Assembly (NCBI RefSeq): GCF_001434575.1
Contig: NZ_AZDA01000003.1
Location: forward strand, 62,001-126,000
Length of the DNA stretch: 64,000 nt
DNA from: Loigolactobacillus bifermentans DSM 20003
GTDB lineage: Bacteria > Bacillota > Bacilli > Lactobacillales > Lactobacillaceae
Direction of reading: 5' to 3'
In this document: positions 20,048 to 28,840 of the stretch, piece after piece
Numbering within the stretch: position 1 is the first letter of the stretch
Layout: each line of letters starts with the position of its first letter
Notes under the pieces: model-generated
What the model was told of the DNA's origin: nothing
Database searches by the model: none
What the model saw: the letters and a program-made list of their open reading frames with translations, nothing else
Program-made: the position numbers and the translations under genes

Positions 20048-22429
20048 ATGCACATTCAACAATTTGCACAAGTGACGACATCCTTTGCCGCACAACAACA
20101 GGAACTACAAGCATTGCATTTGATTCCCAGTCATTATCAGTCACTTTCCTTAGCTGAGCTAAGCCAAGCTGTTTTTGCAAAACTTTTCCCAGAAACCAGC
20201 AGCACCGTTACGATGCAAGCCGCATTAGGGCGCTACTTGGTCACAAACACGCAAAACTTAGCAGCTTTCTTACCAACAGCCAACTGGGACTTAGCGCGCT
20301 TTAATACCGTTGCCTTACAGTTATTACAATTTGAAGTGGGCACTGATTTTCAGCTCGATCAGTCAGCTCAATTCATCACCCAAGTGGGGCTCAACTTATT
20401 AATGACCCCTTTGAAAACACCCCAGGACTTTTTACAACATTTTTATACCTTATTAACGGTGCACACAAAATTTGGGATCACTTATTTAGATGACCTGACC
20501 AATCGCGGCTATTTTAAAGCGACGCAAAACTTTGCCCACCCGCTATTTTTCAACGGCAAAGCAGTGGCCGTTTTTGATCCTCACCAGGCCATTCATGAAG
20601 TCGTTTACGTGGAATCTGACCTGGATACCGATCACGATGGCAAACGTGATTTATTAGCCGCCACGATTATACGGCCGCGAGAAACAGCAAACGGCTTAAC
20701 GTTACCGGTGCTGTATACAGCCAGTCCCTATTACCGCGGCACCAATGATGTGGACGCAGACCTGCACAATGTAAACCGTCCTTTTGCCACCACGGTCCCG
20801 GCCGCTATTCCCGCTGAACCACTTGCGCCAACACCTGCACCACGCGCGATTCACGGCACCAGCCAAAAAACAGAAGTATCCTGTGATGAACCTAATTTTT
20901 ACAGTTTAAATGAGTACCTACTACCACGCGGCTTTATTAATGTCTTTGCAGGTGGCATCGGCACGCGCGATTCAGAAGGCGTGCGCACTTGTGGTTCCCC
21001 TGCTGAAACAGCTTCTACCACAGCCATTATCGAATGGTTACACGGTGACCGCGTGGCCTTTACCAACAAAACGGATGGCATTGCCATTAAGGCTTGGTGG
21101 TGCAACGGCAAGATTGGGATGACTGGTAAATCTTATTTAGGAACATTGGCCTTAGCCGCTGCGACCACAGGTGTGCCGGGGTTAAAAACAGTGGTGGCGG
21201 AAGCCGCGATCTCCAGTTGGTATGATTATTATCGGGACCAAGGTGCTGTGATTGCCCCCGTCGATTGTCAAGGTGAAGACGCTGATGTGTTGGCGAAGCT
21301 GTGCTTTACCCGCCAAAAAGATGCTGCCGATTATCAGCAAGTCAAACCCACCTTTGACCAAGTCTTGCAACACCTATCAGCAGGTCAAGATCGCAACACA
21401 GGTGACTATAATGCTTTTTGGGATGCACGTAACTATCGTAAGCACCTCGATCAGGTCAAGGCCTCTGTGATTTTGGTGCATGGTCTGAATGATTGGAATG
21501 TTAAGTTACGCAATCCCGCTACTTTCTGGCAGGGACTGCATCACACCCATGTGACGCATAAATTAATGTTGCATCAAGGCAAACATATTTATATGAATAA
21601 CATGCCTTCAATTGATTTCACCGATATGATGAACTTATGGCTCACACAAGAATTATTCGGCGTTACCAATCAAGCGACGAACACCCTCCCGCAAGTGCTC
21701 ATTCAAGATAACGTCCAGCCGGAAACTTGGTTGACGCCTACCGATTGGAATCATCTGGATAACCCGCAACAGCATTACGGGTTATCCGCACATCAATTGA
21801 TCCACCCCACCCAACGACCGAATGAGATCGCACAATTTCAAGATGATGGCGGCCAGCATTTCCTAGAGACACAGCAAAATGTAACGGATTGGGAACAGCA
21901 ATTATTTGCTCAAACCGGCATTGTGGCCCAGCAAAGCTTGGCCTTTAAAACACCACCTATTGCAAAAGAGCTGATCATTGATGGCGCTGCTCACCTTCAA
22001 TTAAACGTTGCAGTCGATCAGCCCCACGCTTTATTAAGTGCCATGTTAGTGGATTATGGTGTTGCCCGTCGTTTAACACCTGACCCAACCGTTATCGAAC
22101 GACAAGGCTATCAGTTAGGTTATCATTGGTTACGGACCGATTTGGTTGAATTCACGCAAGCGGCACCAACACCGTTTAAAATGATCACCAAAGGCCATTT
22201 AGATTTAGAAAACACCATTGACAGTGCCACCATCACCCCTATTGTGCCAAATCAGGACTTTACCGTTCATTTGGACTTACAACCCATGCGTTACAGATTA
22301 CCTGCCGGCCATCAATTAGGTTTGATCATTTACGCAACCGACCCTGGCATGACCCTACGAACCTGCCAACAAACACAATACCAAATTAATTTAGCAGCTA
22401 GTCAATTAAATATTCCTTTCCAAAAATAG
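20048..22429 (+). CDS. pepX: X-prolyl dipeptidyl aminopeptidase PepX
   Basis: A 793-residue protein, the usual length for lactic acid bacterial PepX. It removes X-Pro dipeptides from the N-terminus of oligopeptides in the cytoplasm, which matters for casein or proline-rich peptide use. The serine nucleophile is Ser362 in GKSYLG; Asp482 in HGLNDWNVK and His513 in QGKHIYM complete the triad. The N-terminal helical dimerisation domain and C-terminal jelly-roll are present in order. AGGAGG precedes the ATG. The gene is monocistronic with a terminator directly after it. Confidence 0.97.
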   Translation: MHIQQFAQVTTSFAAQQQELQALHLIPSHYQSLSLAELSQAVFAKLFPETSSTVTMQAALGRYLVTNTQNLAAFLPTANWDLARFNTVALQLLQFEVGTDFQLDQSAQFITQVGLNLLMTPLKTPQDFLQHFYTLLTVHTKFGITYLDDLTNRGYFKATQNFAHPLFFNGKAVAVFDPHQAIHEVVYVESDLDTDHDGKRDLLAATIIRPRETANGLTLPVLYTASPYYRGTNDVDADLHNVNRPFATTVPAAIPAEPLAPTPAPRAIHGTSQKTEVSCDEPNFYSLNEYLLPRGFINVFAGGIGTRDSEGVRTCGSPAETASTTAIIEWLHGDRVAFTNKTDGIAIKAWWCNGKIGMTGKSYLGTLALAAATTGVPGLKTVVAEAAISSWYDYYRDQGAVIAPVDCQGEDADVLAKLCFTRQKDAADYQQVKPTFDQVLQHLSAGQDRNTGDYNAFWDARNYRKHLDQVKASVILVHGLNDWNVKLRNPATFWQGLHHTHVTHKLMLHQGKHIYMNNMPSIDFTDMMNLWLTQELFGVTNQATNTLPQVLIQDNVQPETWLTPTDWNHLDNPQQHYGLSAHQLIHPTQRPNEIAQFQDDGGQHFLETQQNVTDWEQQLFAQTGIVAQQSLAFKTPPIAKELIIDGAAHLQLNVAVDQPHALLSAMLVDYGVARRLTPDPTVIERQGYQLGYHWLRTDLVEFTQAAPTPFKMITKGHLDLENTIDSATITPIVPNQDFTVHLDLQPMRYRLPAGHQLGLIIYATDPGMTLRTCQQTQYQINLAASQLNIPFQK

Positions 22430-22440
22430 CAGCACCTAAA

Positions 22441-22495
22441 AAAGCGGCGCCTCTCACAGAATTTACTGTGTGTTAGGCACCGCTTTTCTATTTTT
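22441..22495. terminator. Bidirectional terminator between pepX and the HTH gene
   Basis: GCGGcGCCT and AGGCaCCGC form the base and CACAG/CTGTG the top of a long hairpin with an A-run on the left and a T-run on the right. It serves pepX rightward and the HTH gene leftward. Confidence 0.85.
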
Positions 22496-22697
22496 CTGGA
22501 ACATGTTCTAAAATATCACCTGGTTGGCAATCGAGGGCCTGGCAAAGTGCATCCAATGTTGAAAACCGAACAGCACTGACCTTGCCGGTTTTCAATTTAG
22601 AGAGATTCACATTCGTGATCCCCACTTTTTTAGAAAGTGCCAGTAAGCTGATGTCACGATCAGCCATTATCTTTGCTAAATTAACTTTGATTGCCAT
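22488..22697 (-). CDS. Xre-family regulator (YozG-like)
   Basis: A 69-residue HTH protein (LAKIMADRDISLLALSKKVGITNVNLSKLKTGK, in part; then LCQALDCQPGDILEH). This compact type is commonly encoded directly downstream of a DUF2975 membrane protein, as here, and is thought to regulate that pair. The palindromic TTATCGT...ACGATAA sites upstream of the DUF2975 gene are the likely operators. GAAAGGAAAAT is the SD. Confidence 0.9.
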   Translation of the reverse strand: MAIKVNLAKIMADRDISLLALSKKVGITNVNLSKLKTGKVSAVRFSTLDALCQALDCQPGDILEHVPEK

Positions 22698-22719
22698 TTT
22701 ATTTTCCTTTCACGATCGA

Positions 22720-23263
22720 CTAAACCGTTTCGTCATAACTTTTTTGTAGGTCAGCCCCATATTGAAAAACACCTACCATCACCGTTAAGATCAAACCGAT
22801 GACAAATAAAAAGCCTAAATTATAATACACAAATAACTGACCTGATAAGCTTGATACTAAAATGGCGTAAAGCAGTGGTTTGATCAGTGCCCCTAACAAA
22901 ACAACCCATGCGATTACCTTTAATTTTCTAATTTGAGCTGGATCAAATGGACTAACATCCCTTGAAATCTGATTGAAAAAAGAGGCAGCCATTAAAAGGA
23001 CACCGACCAAACAAATCGCCATTAAAATCGTCATGATGAGATTGGTCAAATTAACGCTTGCACGCGGTAACTGATTGGGTTGTATCTTGCCCAAATCCAA
23101 TCAGTGCAATGGCACTCCTTTGTGAATAGCCTGCATTCACAACACCTTTTTGCAGCAACCCTGTACCAATCATTTTCCCAGTTGCTAGAATCAGTCCCAA
23201 TGACAACAGTTTCAGTAAAATGCTTAACCCCCAAGCGCGATCCTGATAATTTTTTGTATTCAT
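22720..23263 (-). pseudogene. DUF2975 membrane protein split by a frameshift
   Basis: Two overlapping frames together make one DUF2975-type four-helix membrane protein of about 180 residues. The first frame starts MNTKNYQDRAWGLS after AAAAGGAG, supplies TM1 and an extracellular loop, and stops after 70 codons at 23051. The second is open from 23100 and supplies TM2-TM4 (LTNLIMTILMAICLVG..., then VIAWVVLLGALIKPL, then LGFLFVIGLILTVMVG). The second frame has no SD of its own. A shift in the overlap, near 23070-23120, would fuse them. This could be a true lesion, a sequencing error or, less likely, two proteins. DUF2975 function is unknown. Confidence 0.7.
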
Positions 23264-23285
23264 GATGTCCACTCCTTTTAGTTTT

Positions 23286-23336
23286 ATTGTACCACATATT
23301 ATCGTAAAACGATAATTAATAATCGTTTTACGATAA
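23286..23336 (-). promoter_or_regulatory. Promoter with tandem palindromic operators
   Basis: TTATCGTaaaACGATAA is a perfect inverted repeat at 23299-23315; a copy in the complementary form with one mismatch follows at 23320-23336. Just downstream on the minus strand is an extended -10, TGGTACAAT (TACAAT at 23286-23291). The sites cover the -35 region, so binding should repress the DUF2975-HTH operon. Confidence 0.8.
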
Positions 23337-23352
23337 TAAAAAATGATCAACA

Positions 23353-23392
23353 CAAAAAAACAAGGCCCTTCCTCAAGAAAGACCTTGTTTCA
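23353..23392 (-). terminator. Terminator of glnA
   Basis: ACAAGG...CCTTGT stem with a T-rich tail on the minus strand, 8 bases after the glnA stop. Confidence 0.85.
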
Positions 23393-23399
23393 TGTTTAA

Positions 23400-24740
23400 T
23401 TAGTATTGTTCTAAATATTGATCACGTTCCCATTGTGATACAACCTGACGGTACGATGCCCATTCAAGCCGCTTGCTTTCCATGAAGCTTGGGTATAAAT
23501 GATTCCCTAAGGAAGTGCGCAAAACTTCATCTGCTTCCAACGCCTTCAATGCATTGTGTAACGTTGATGGCAAGTCTGTGATTTGGTTTGCTTCACGTTC
23601 ATCATCATCCATCCGGTAAATATTACGATCAACGGCTGGGGCTGGCGTCGCTTGGTTACGAATGCCATCCAAGCCAGCCTCTAACATTGCCGCAACAATT
23701 AAGTAAGGATTAGCTGTTGGGTCAACGCTCCGTAATTCCAAACGGGTGGACAAACCACGAGAAGCCGGAACCCGGACTAATGGTGACCGATTTTTACCTG
23801 ACCAAGCCACATAAACTGGGGCTTCAAAACCAGGAACTAACCGTTTGAAAGAGTTAACGGTTGGGTTCGCAATTGCCGTTAAGCCGCGCGCATGGTTCAA
23901 TAAACCTGCCATGAAATGATAAGCCGTATCTGATAATTGCATCTCACCATTTTCATCGTAGAAAGCATTGCCATCTTCATGGAACAAGGACATGTTCATG
24001 TGCATCCCTGAGCCATTAATGCCATCTAATGGTTTTGGCATAAAGGTAGCGTGCAACCCATGCTTACGGGCAACTGTTTTGACTACCAGTTTAAAGGTCT
24101 GAATATTATCAGCCGCTTCCAACGCATCCGCATACTTAAAGTCAATTTCATGCTGGCCAGGTGCAACTTCGTGGTGGCTGGCTTCAACTTCAAAGCCCAT
24201 ATTTTCCAATTCAAGCACAATATCGCGACGGCAGTTTTCACCTAAGTCCACTGGGGCAAAGTCGAAGTAACTCCCTTTATCGTTTAAGTGTAAAGTTGGT
24301 TGGCCTTTTTCATCTAATTTGAATAAGAAGAATTCTGGTTCAGGGCCGATGTTAAATTGTGTAAACCCAGCGGCCTTCATTTCATCCATCACCCGGATCA
24401 AGTTGTTCCGAGGATCACCCATGAATGGCGTGCCATCTGTGTTGTAGATCCGGCAAATCAAACGGGCAACCTTGCCATGTTCAGAGCCCCATGGGAAAAT
24501 CATCCAAGTGTCTAATTCAGGCTGCAAGTACATGTCACTTTCTTCAATGCGTACAAAGCCCTCAATCGAAGAACCATCGAACATCATTTTATTGCTGAGT
24601 ACCTTTTCAAGCTGATCGATCGGCACTTCAACATTTTTAATAATCCCACCAATATCTGTAAACATGAGCCGTAAAAATTTAACGTTCTCTTCTTTAACAA
24701 TCTGGCGAATCTCATCTTTCGTGTAGTTCTTCATTGACAT
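23400..24740 (-). CDS. glnA: Glutamine synthetase, type I-alpha
   Basis: A 446-residue enzyme forming glutamine from glutamate, ammonia and ATP. It starts [15 protein letters not shown] and shows the conserved DGSSIEGF, the [11 protein letters not shown] metal-site segment, the [18 protein letters not shown]/glutamate region and the [17 protein letters not shown] flap. The length and the lack of an adenylylation-site insertion fit the Firmicute GSI-alpha form, which is feedback-inhibited and controls GlnR by protein contact. It follows glnR by 78 bases and shares its promoter. Confidence 0.98.
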   Translation of the reverse strand: MSMKNYTKDEIRQIVKEENVKFLRLMFTDIGGIIKNVEVPIDQLEKVLSNKMMFDGSSIEGFVRIEESDMYLQPELDTWMIFPWGSEHGKVARLICRIYNTDGTPFMGDPRNNLIRVMDEMKAAGFTQFNIGPEPEFFLFKLDEKGQPTLHLNDKGSYFDFAPVDLGENCRRDIVLELENMGFEVEASHHEVAPGQHEIDFKYADALEAADNIQTFKLVVKTVARKHGLHATFMPKPLDGINGSGMHMNMSLFHEDGNAFYDENGEMQLSDTAYHFMAGLLNHARGLTAIANPTVNSFKRLVPGFEAPVYVAWSGKNRSPLVRVPASRGLSTRLELRSVDPTANPYLIVAAMLEAGLDGIRNQATPAPAVDRNIYRMDDDEREANQITDLPSTLHNALKALEADEVLRTSLGNHLYPSFMESKRLEWASYRQVVSQWERDQYLEQY

Positions 24741-24818
24741 AAGCTAATCGCTCTCCCTTTGTGTTTAACAATAGACCAATCAAAATTGTGTAACCATCAA
24801 CATCCTCATCGACGATCA

Positions 24819-25214
24819 TTACAGTGGTTTGTGAGTATGAAAAAGTGGTGTCGGTCCAGATTCATCTCGTAAACCACCTGCTTGTAATAACTCATCATGA
24901 AAAATCCGCCGGACATCATCGTCCGTTACCGGTTTTTTCAATTCCGCTGCCTTCTTTTCCTTTTCTTCACGCTTCATATCATAGATATGCTTGATGCCTG
25001 CCATATTGATGCCTTCTGAAAGGTAATCTTTAATTTCCAGCAACACATCAATATCATTCAAGGAATACATCCGGCGATTACCGTCATTACGTTTTGGGTG
25101 AATCAAACTCTGCTCTTCATAATATCGGATCTGGCGTGCTGTTAAATCCGTTAACTTCATCACCGTACCGATGGGAAAAACAGACAATGAGCGTCGTAAC
25201 TCTTTCTCTTTCAT
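24819..25214 (-). CDS. glnR: Nitrogen regulator GlnR
   Basis: A 131-residue MerR-family repressor. Its winged HTH (MKLTDLTARQIRYYEEQSLI, then NRRMYSLNDIDVLLEIKDYL) and short regulatory C-terminus match GlnR in size and order. It represses glnRA and ammonium or amino-acid uptake genes when glutamine is plentiful, activated by feedback-inhibited glutamine synthetase. A matching GlnR box lies upstream of its own promoter. AAAGGAG precedes the ATG. Confidence 0.97.
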   Translation of the reverse strand: MKEKELRRSLSVFPIGTVMKLTDLTARQIRYYEEQSLIHPKRNDGNRRMYSLNDIDVLLEIKDYLSEGINMAGIKHIYDMKREEKEKKAAELKKPVTDDDVRRIFHDELLQAGGLRDESGPTPLFHTHKPL

Positions 25215-25241
25215 AGCACCGCTCCTTTGTATGACATGCTT

Positions 25242-25294
25242 AGCATAGCAATCACCTTTTTGTTTGTCAAGGGTCTATGTTAGTTTTTGTAACA
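25242..25294 (-). promoter_or_regulatory. glnRA promoter with GlnR box
   Basis: On the minus strand TTGACA (25265-25270), a 17-base spacer and TATGCT (25242-25247). Eight bases upstream of the -35 is TGTTAGTTTTTGTAACA (25278-25294), a perfect TGTTA-N7-TAACA GlnR/TnrA-type site. This supports autorepression of glnRA. Confidence 0.9.
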
Positions 25295-25322
25295 TCAACA
25301 AAAAGTTAGGGAAAAGCCTTAA

Positions 25323-26582
25323 TTAAGCTGTTGTTAACGCCGCATTGGCAGCTAAGGTAACTGCTAATTTAACGTGTTCAAAGGTCAACCCACCTTGTAA
25401 ATAAAGCGTATAGGGTGGGCGCATTGGCCCGTCAGCGGATAGTTCAATACTAGCGCCTTGCACGAACGTTCCAGCTGCCATGATCACGGGATCTTCGTAT
25501 CCTGCCATTGGCTCTGCAATAGGCGTCACAAAAGAATCGATTGGTGAAAACTGTTGGATCGCACCTGCAAATTTTTCCATGGCTTTGGCATTGCCAAAAT
25601 CAATGGTTTGGATCAAATCTGTTCGTGGTGCTTGCCATTTAGGTGACACCGTTAAACCTAATTCTTCTAATAAAGCCGCGGCATAAATCGCCCCTTTAAT
25701 GGCCTCACCCACCACATGCGGTGCTAAAAAGAAGCCTTGGATCATGGCCCGCATATTTTGTTGGGTGGCCGCTTCTTCTTGCCCGATTCCCGGTACAGTC
25801 AGTGCGTAACCAACCCGTTCAACGAGGTCAGCGTCACCGGCCACATAGCCCCCTGTTTGAACCAGTCCAGCCCCAGGGTTCTTAATTAAGGAACCGGCCA
25901 TTAAGTTCGCCCCAACCATTAATGGCTCTTGGGTTTCAGAAAATTCACCATAGCAATTATCGACAAAGATTTTAGTGTCTGGGGCATACTTCCGAATAAA
26001 CTGAATCATTTCAGCCAGTTCTGCCACTGTAAAACTTTCCCGACTGGCATAGCCACGTGAACGTTGTAACGCTACAACATTAGGGTGTTGTTGTAAGGCG
26101 TTTTTGGCAGCCGCCCAATCGACTTTACCCGCAGTGGTTAAATCAACTTTTTCAAATTGAATGCCAAATTCCTTTAAGGAACCGACCCCATTGCCAGCAA
26201 TGCCAATCACTTCTTGTAAGGTATCGTAAGGCATCCCGGTTAAGTAAAGCAAGGTGTCTCCCGGCCGTAATAAGCCGAAAAAGGCGGTTCCAATGGCGTG
26301 GGTGCCTGAAACAAACTGTGGCCGTACCATGGCTGCCTCACCACCAAAAACTTGTGCGTAGATCGCATCTAATTGGTCACGGCCTTCATCATTGTACCCG
26401 TAACCGGTGGTCCCGCTTAAACTACTTTCAGCCACTTGGTGCTCCCGAAAAGCTTGCAAAACACGCGCCTGGTTCGTTAACACTTGATCGCCAATCGCCT
26501 GAAGTTTGGGTTGAATTTTGGTTTCTGCGGCCGTCATTGCGGCTTTTACCGTTGGATCTAAATTAGTTTGCCAACTCATCAT
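25323..26582 (-). CDS. ynbB: Met-gamma-lyase-like PLP enzyme (aluminium resistance protein family)
   Basis: About 419 residues, matching the YnbB/aluminium-resistance family of cystathionine-lyase-fold PLP enzymes. Features include TTGYGYNDEGRD near the N-terminus, FVSGTHAIGTAFFGLLRPGD, VALQRSRGYASRES, IFVDNCYGEF and the PLP lysine segment AGSLIKNPGAGLVQTGGYVAG. The natural substrate is uncertain. The start is placed at an ATG with AAAGGAAG 8 bases upstream, inside the end of miaA; miaA followed by this gene, glnR and glnA is the usual Firmicute order. Confidence 0.9.
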   Translation of the reverse strand: MMSWQTNLDPTVKAAMTAAETKIQPKLQAIGDQVLTNQARVLQAFREHQVAESSLSGTTGYGYNDEGRDQLDAIYAQVFGGEAAMVRPQFVSGTHAIGTAFFGLLRPGDTLLYLTGMPYDTLQEVIGIAGNGVGSLKEFGIQFEKVDLTTAGKVDWAAAKNALQQHPNVVALQRSRGYASRESFTVAELAEMIQFIRKYAPDTKIFVDNCYGEFSETQEPLMVGANLMAGSLIKNPGAGLVQTGGYVAGDADLVERVGYALTVPGIGQEEAATQQNMRAMIQGFFLAPHVVGEAIKGAIYAAALLEELGLTVSPKWQAPRTDLIQTIDFGNAKAMEKFAGAIQQFSPIDSFVTPIAEPMAGYEDPVIMAAGTFVQGASIELSADGPMRPPYTLYLQGGLTFEHVKLAVTLAANAALTTA

Positions 26583-27510
26583 TGTCATCTTCCTTTAAAA
26601 AAGCTGTGATTGTTGTTTCAATTGCTGTTAATTGTTCTGGATGTTGCACCAGGTCAAACCAGTGGGTCTCAAACTGATTGCGGAAAAAGGTTAACTGGCG
26701 CTTGGCATAATGGCGCGAATTTTGCTTGATTTTTGCCACAGCTGTGGCCAGATCCTGTTCGCCAGCAAAATATGGAAATAATTCCTTATAGCCAATGCCC
26801 CGACTGGCTTGTGGTGCTTGTGCTTGGCGCTGATACAGCCATTTTGCTTCTGCTAGTAAGCCCTGGTCCAACATTGTATCAACACGTTGGTTAATCCGTT
26901 GATACAATAATTGGCGCTCTGTGGTCAAACCAATGATCAGCGGCCGTAATTGCTGGTTTGTCTGATCGGCTTGCTGGGAAAACAACTGCCCGGTGGTTTG
27001 TAGGACTTCCAGCGCTCGAATCACCCGCCGACTGTCACCCACTGGAATTTGCTGGGCGGCCTGCGGGTCCTGTTGGGCTAATTGCTGCCACAAGGCTTCA
27101 GGTCCGTGAACCGTTAAATAGGCCTGCCATTGCGCCCGCAATTTAAAATCACCAGCTGCTGCCTGCCCACCTAACTGATAATCCCTTAATAGCGCTTGTA
27201 AATAAAAACCAGTGCCGCCTACGATAAATGGCAAATGCCGGTGTTGGGCAATCGTCTCAATGGCTTGCTGGGCTTGCTGTTTAAAATCAGCAACGGTGAA
27301 ACGTTGCGTTACATTTTGATGATCAACCAAATAATGTGGAGTGCCTTGCATTTCAGCGGGTTGTACCTTAGCTGTCCCAATATCCAAGTGTTGATAGATC
27401 TGCATGGAGTCCCCTGAAATAATTTCACCATTAAAACGTTGCGCCAGCTGAATGCTTAAACTGGTTTTTCCAACCGCTGTAGGCCCAACAATTAAAATAA
27501 TCGGTTGCAT
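26563..27510 (-). CDS. miaA: tRNA dimethylallyltransferase MiaA
   Basis: A 315-residue enzyme that transfers dimethylallyl to N6 of A37 in tRNAs reading UNN codons. The P-loop GPTAVGKTSLSIQ is at residues 8-20, followed by EIISGDSMQIYQHLDIGTAK, the substrate motif PHYLVDHQNV, GGTGFYLQALLRDY and the SRGIGYKELFPYF segment. It overlaps the next gene by 20 bases. Length is normal. Confidence 0.97.
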   Translation of the reverse strand: MQPIILIVGPTAVGKTSLSIQLAQRFNGEIISGDSMQIYQHLDIGTAKVQPAEMQGTPHYLVDHQNVTQRFTVADFKQQAQQAIETIAQHRHLPFIVGGTGFYLQALLRDYQLGGQAAAGDFKLRAQWQAYLTVHGPEALWQQLAQQDPQAAQQIPVGDSRRVIRALEVLQTTGQLFSQQADQTNQQLRPLIIGLTTERQLLYQRINQRVDTMLDQGLLAEAKWLYQRQAQAPQASRGIGYKELFPYFAGEQDLATAVAKIKQNSRHYAKRQLTFFRNQFETHWFDLVQHPEQLTAIETTITAFLKEDDNDELAN

Positions 27511-27514
27511 GTTG

Positions 27515-28270
27515 TCACCTTCCTTGAATTTTTCGACGCCAGGTCAAAGCCAATTGCGGATCATCCGTAAAAAGGCCTGCCACATGATGCTGCAAACAGT
27601 AACGCAATTGTTTTTCATTAGCAACTGTCCAAGGACGTAAAATCACCTTTTTCGGTAGTAAAAATTGATACCAAGGTAACCAACGAATGTCTGGGTGCCA
27701 CCCTGCTGCCCAATGATGACGTAATAACTGAATGGTCGTCCACCAAGGTACCTCGAATAAGCTTGCCAATTTTAATTGTGGTGCCAACGCATGTACCTTT
27801 TTCAACGTTGCTTGGTTAAAACTTGATAACACAATGGTGTAAGCCCGCGGTGTGGCTGTTAACAGGGCCACCACTTGCGCCTCGATGCCTGGATAGTCGA
27901 CCTTGTCGGTTTTAAGCTCTAAATTAAACAAACCCGTAAACTGTAAGTCGTCCAATAATGTCAGCACTTCTTGCAAGGTGGGAATTTGTTGCCCCTTAAA
28001 AGTTGGCGCAAACCAGCTGCCAGCATCTAACGCCCGTAATTGGGCCAAGGTCTGCTGTCCGACCAAGCCTGAACCATTTGTGGTGCGCGCCACTGTTTCG
28101 TCATGAATGATCACCATGGCACCGTCTAAAGTTAAATGCACATCGGTTTCAAGCCCATCTGCACCTGCCAAAATGGCTTGTCGAAATGCCAATAACGTAT
28201 TTTCAGGATAATGGGCCTTATCCCCACGATGCGCAATGATCTGCGTGACTGTTTCCAAAAAAATCGCCAA
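27515..28270 (-). CDS. glpQ: Glycerophosphodiester phosphodiesterase
   Basis: A 251-residue cytosolic GDPD-fold enzyme with [48 protein letters not shown] (in parts) and [15 protein letters not shown], the metal and catalytic residues of the family (H-R, E-x-D, H). It hydrolyses deacylated phospholipid diesters to glycerol-3-phosphate and an alcohol. The start is uncertain: only TTG codons are available, without a clear SD. It lies 4 bases from miaA. Confidence 0.93.
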   Translation of the reverse strand: MAIFLETVTQIIAHRGDKAHYPENTLLAFRQAILAGADGLETDVHLTLDGAMVIIHDETVARTTNGSGLVGQQTLAQLRALDAGSWFAPTFKGQQIPTLQEVLTLLDDLQFTGLFNLELKTDKVDYPGIEAQVVALLTATPRAYTIVLSSFNQATLKKVHALAPQLKLASLFEVPWWTTIQLLRHHWAAGWHPDIRWLPWYQFLLPKKVILRPWTVANEKQLRYCLQHHVAGLFTDDPQLALTWRRKIQGR

Positions 28271-28301
28271 ACTTTCGTTTAAATTTAATCAAGGCCAAAA
28301 T

Positions 28302-28335
28302 AAAAAGTGGGACCTGAATGGCTGTCCCACTTTAA
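28302..28335 (-). terminator. Terminator after the rhodanese-like gene
   Basis: AAAGTGGGAC and GTCCCACTTT form a 10-bp stem with a 10-base loop and a TTATTTT tail on the minus strand, directly after the gene. Confidence 0.85.
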
Positions 28336-28336
28336 G

Positions 28337-28756
28337 TTAAGCATACTTTTTACGTTTCGTTTTACCATTCCAGTTCGCATATCCGCGTTTGAGCCAGAAT
28401 AATTGTTGGTAACCTTTGCGTGAAAGTTTAATGGCAGCCCGTGTGCTTAATCCACGGCCTTGATCATAAAGATAAACCGGTAGATCCTCGCGAATTTCAC
28501 CATAACGTTGTTTTAATTGTGAATATGGTAAATTGCGTGCCCCTAAAATATGGCCTGCCGCAAAATCTTTCGGTTCCCGTAAATCGATGACTTGTGCCTT
28601 ACGCATACCAGCGTTAAAAGCTGCTTCATCTAATTCTTTCCCAACTCGTTTACGCTCGATTCGTAAATAAATTTGATAGCCAAACCAGCCTAACAAGAAG
28701 AGAATGATAATAATATTGATCAAACCAGTAACAGTAATTGCAAAAACCCCCTTCAT
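28337..28756 (-). CDS. Membrane-anchored rhodanese-like protein without catalytic Cys
   Basis: A 139-residue protein with one N-terminal transmembrane segment (ITVTGLINIIIILFLLGWFG) and a rhodanese fold: AQVIDLREPKDFAAGHILGARNLPYSQL and LPVYLYDQGRGLSTRAA (in parts). The loop that normally carries Cys reads DQGRGLS, so sulfurtransferase activity is unlikely; it resembles YqhL-like proteins encoded beside glucokinase in Firmicutes. It probably binds a partner or ligand at the membrane. Confidence 0.88.
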   Translation of the reverse strand: MKGVFAITVTGLINIIIILFLLGWFGYQIYLRIERKRVGKELDEAAFNAGMRKAQVIDLREPKDFAAGHILGARNLPYSQLKQRYGEIREDLPVYLYDQGRGLSTRAAIKLSRKGYQQLFWLKRGYANWNGKTKRKKYA

Positions 28757-28840
28757 TGATTACCCCACGGATAATCCTTCAAGTCTATTTTAGCGAACGA
28801 CACAGCCTTTGCCTAGTCTATTCTGCAAATGTTTTCACAA

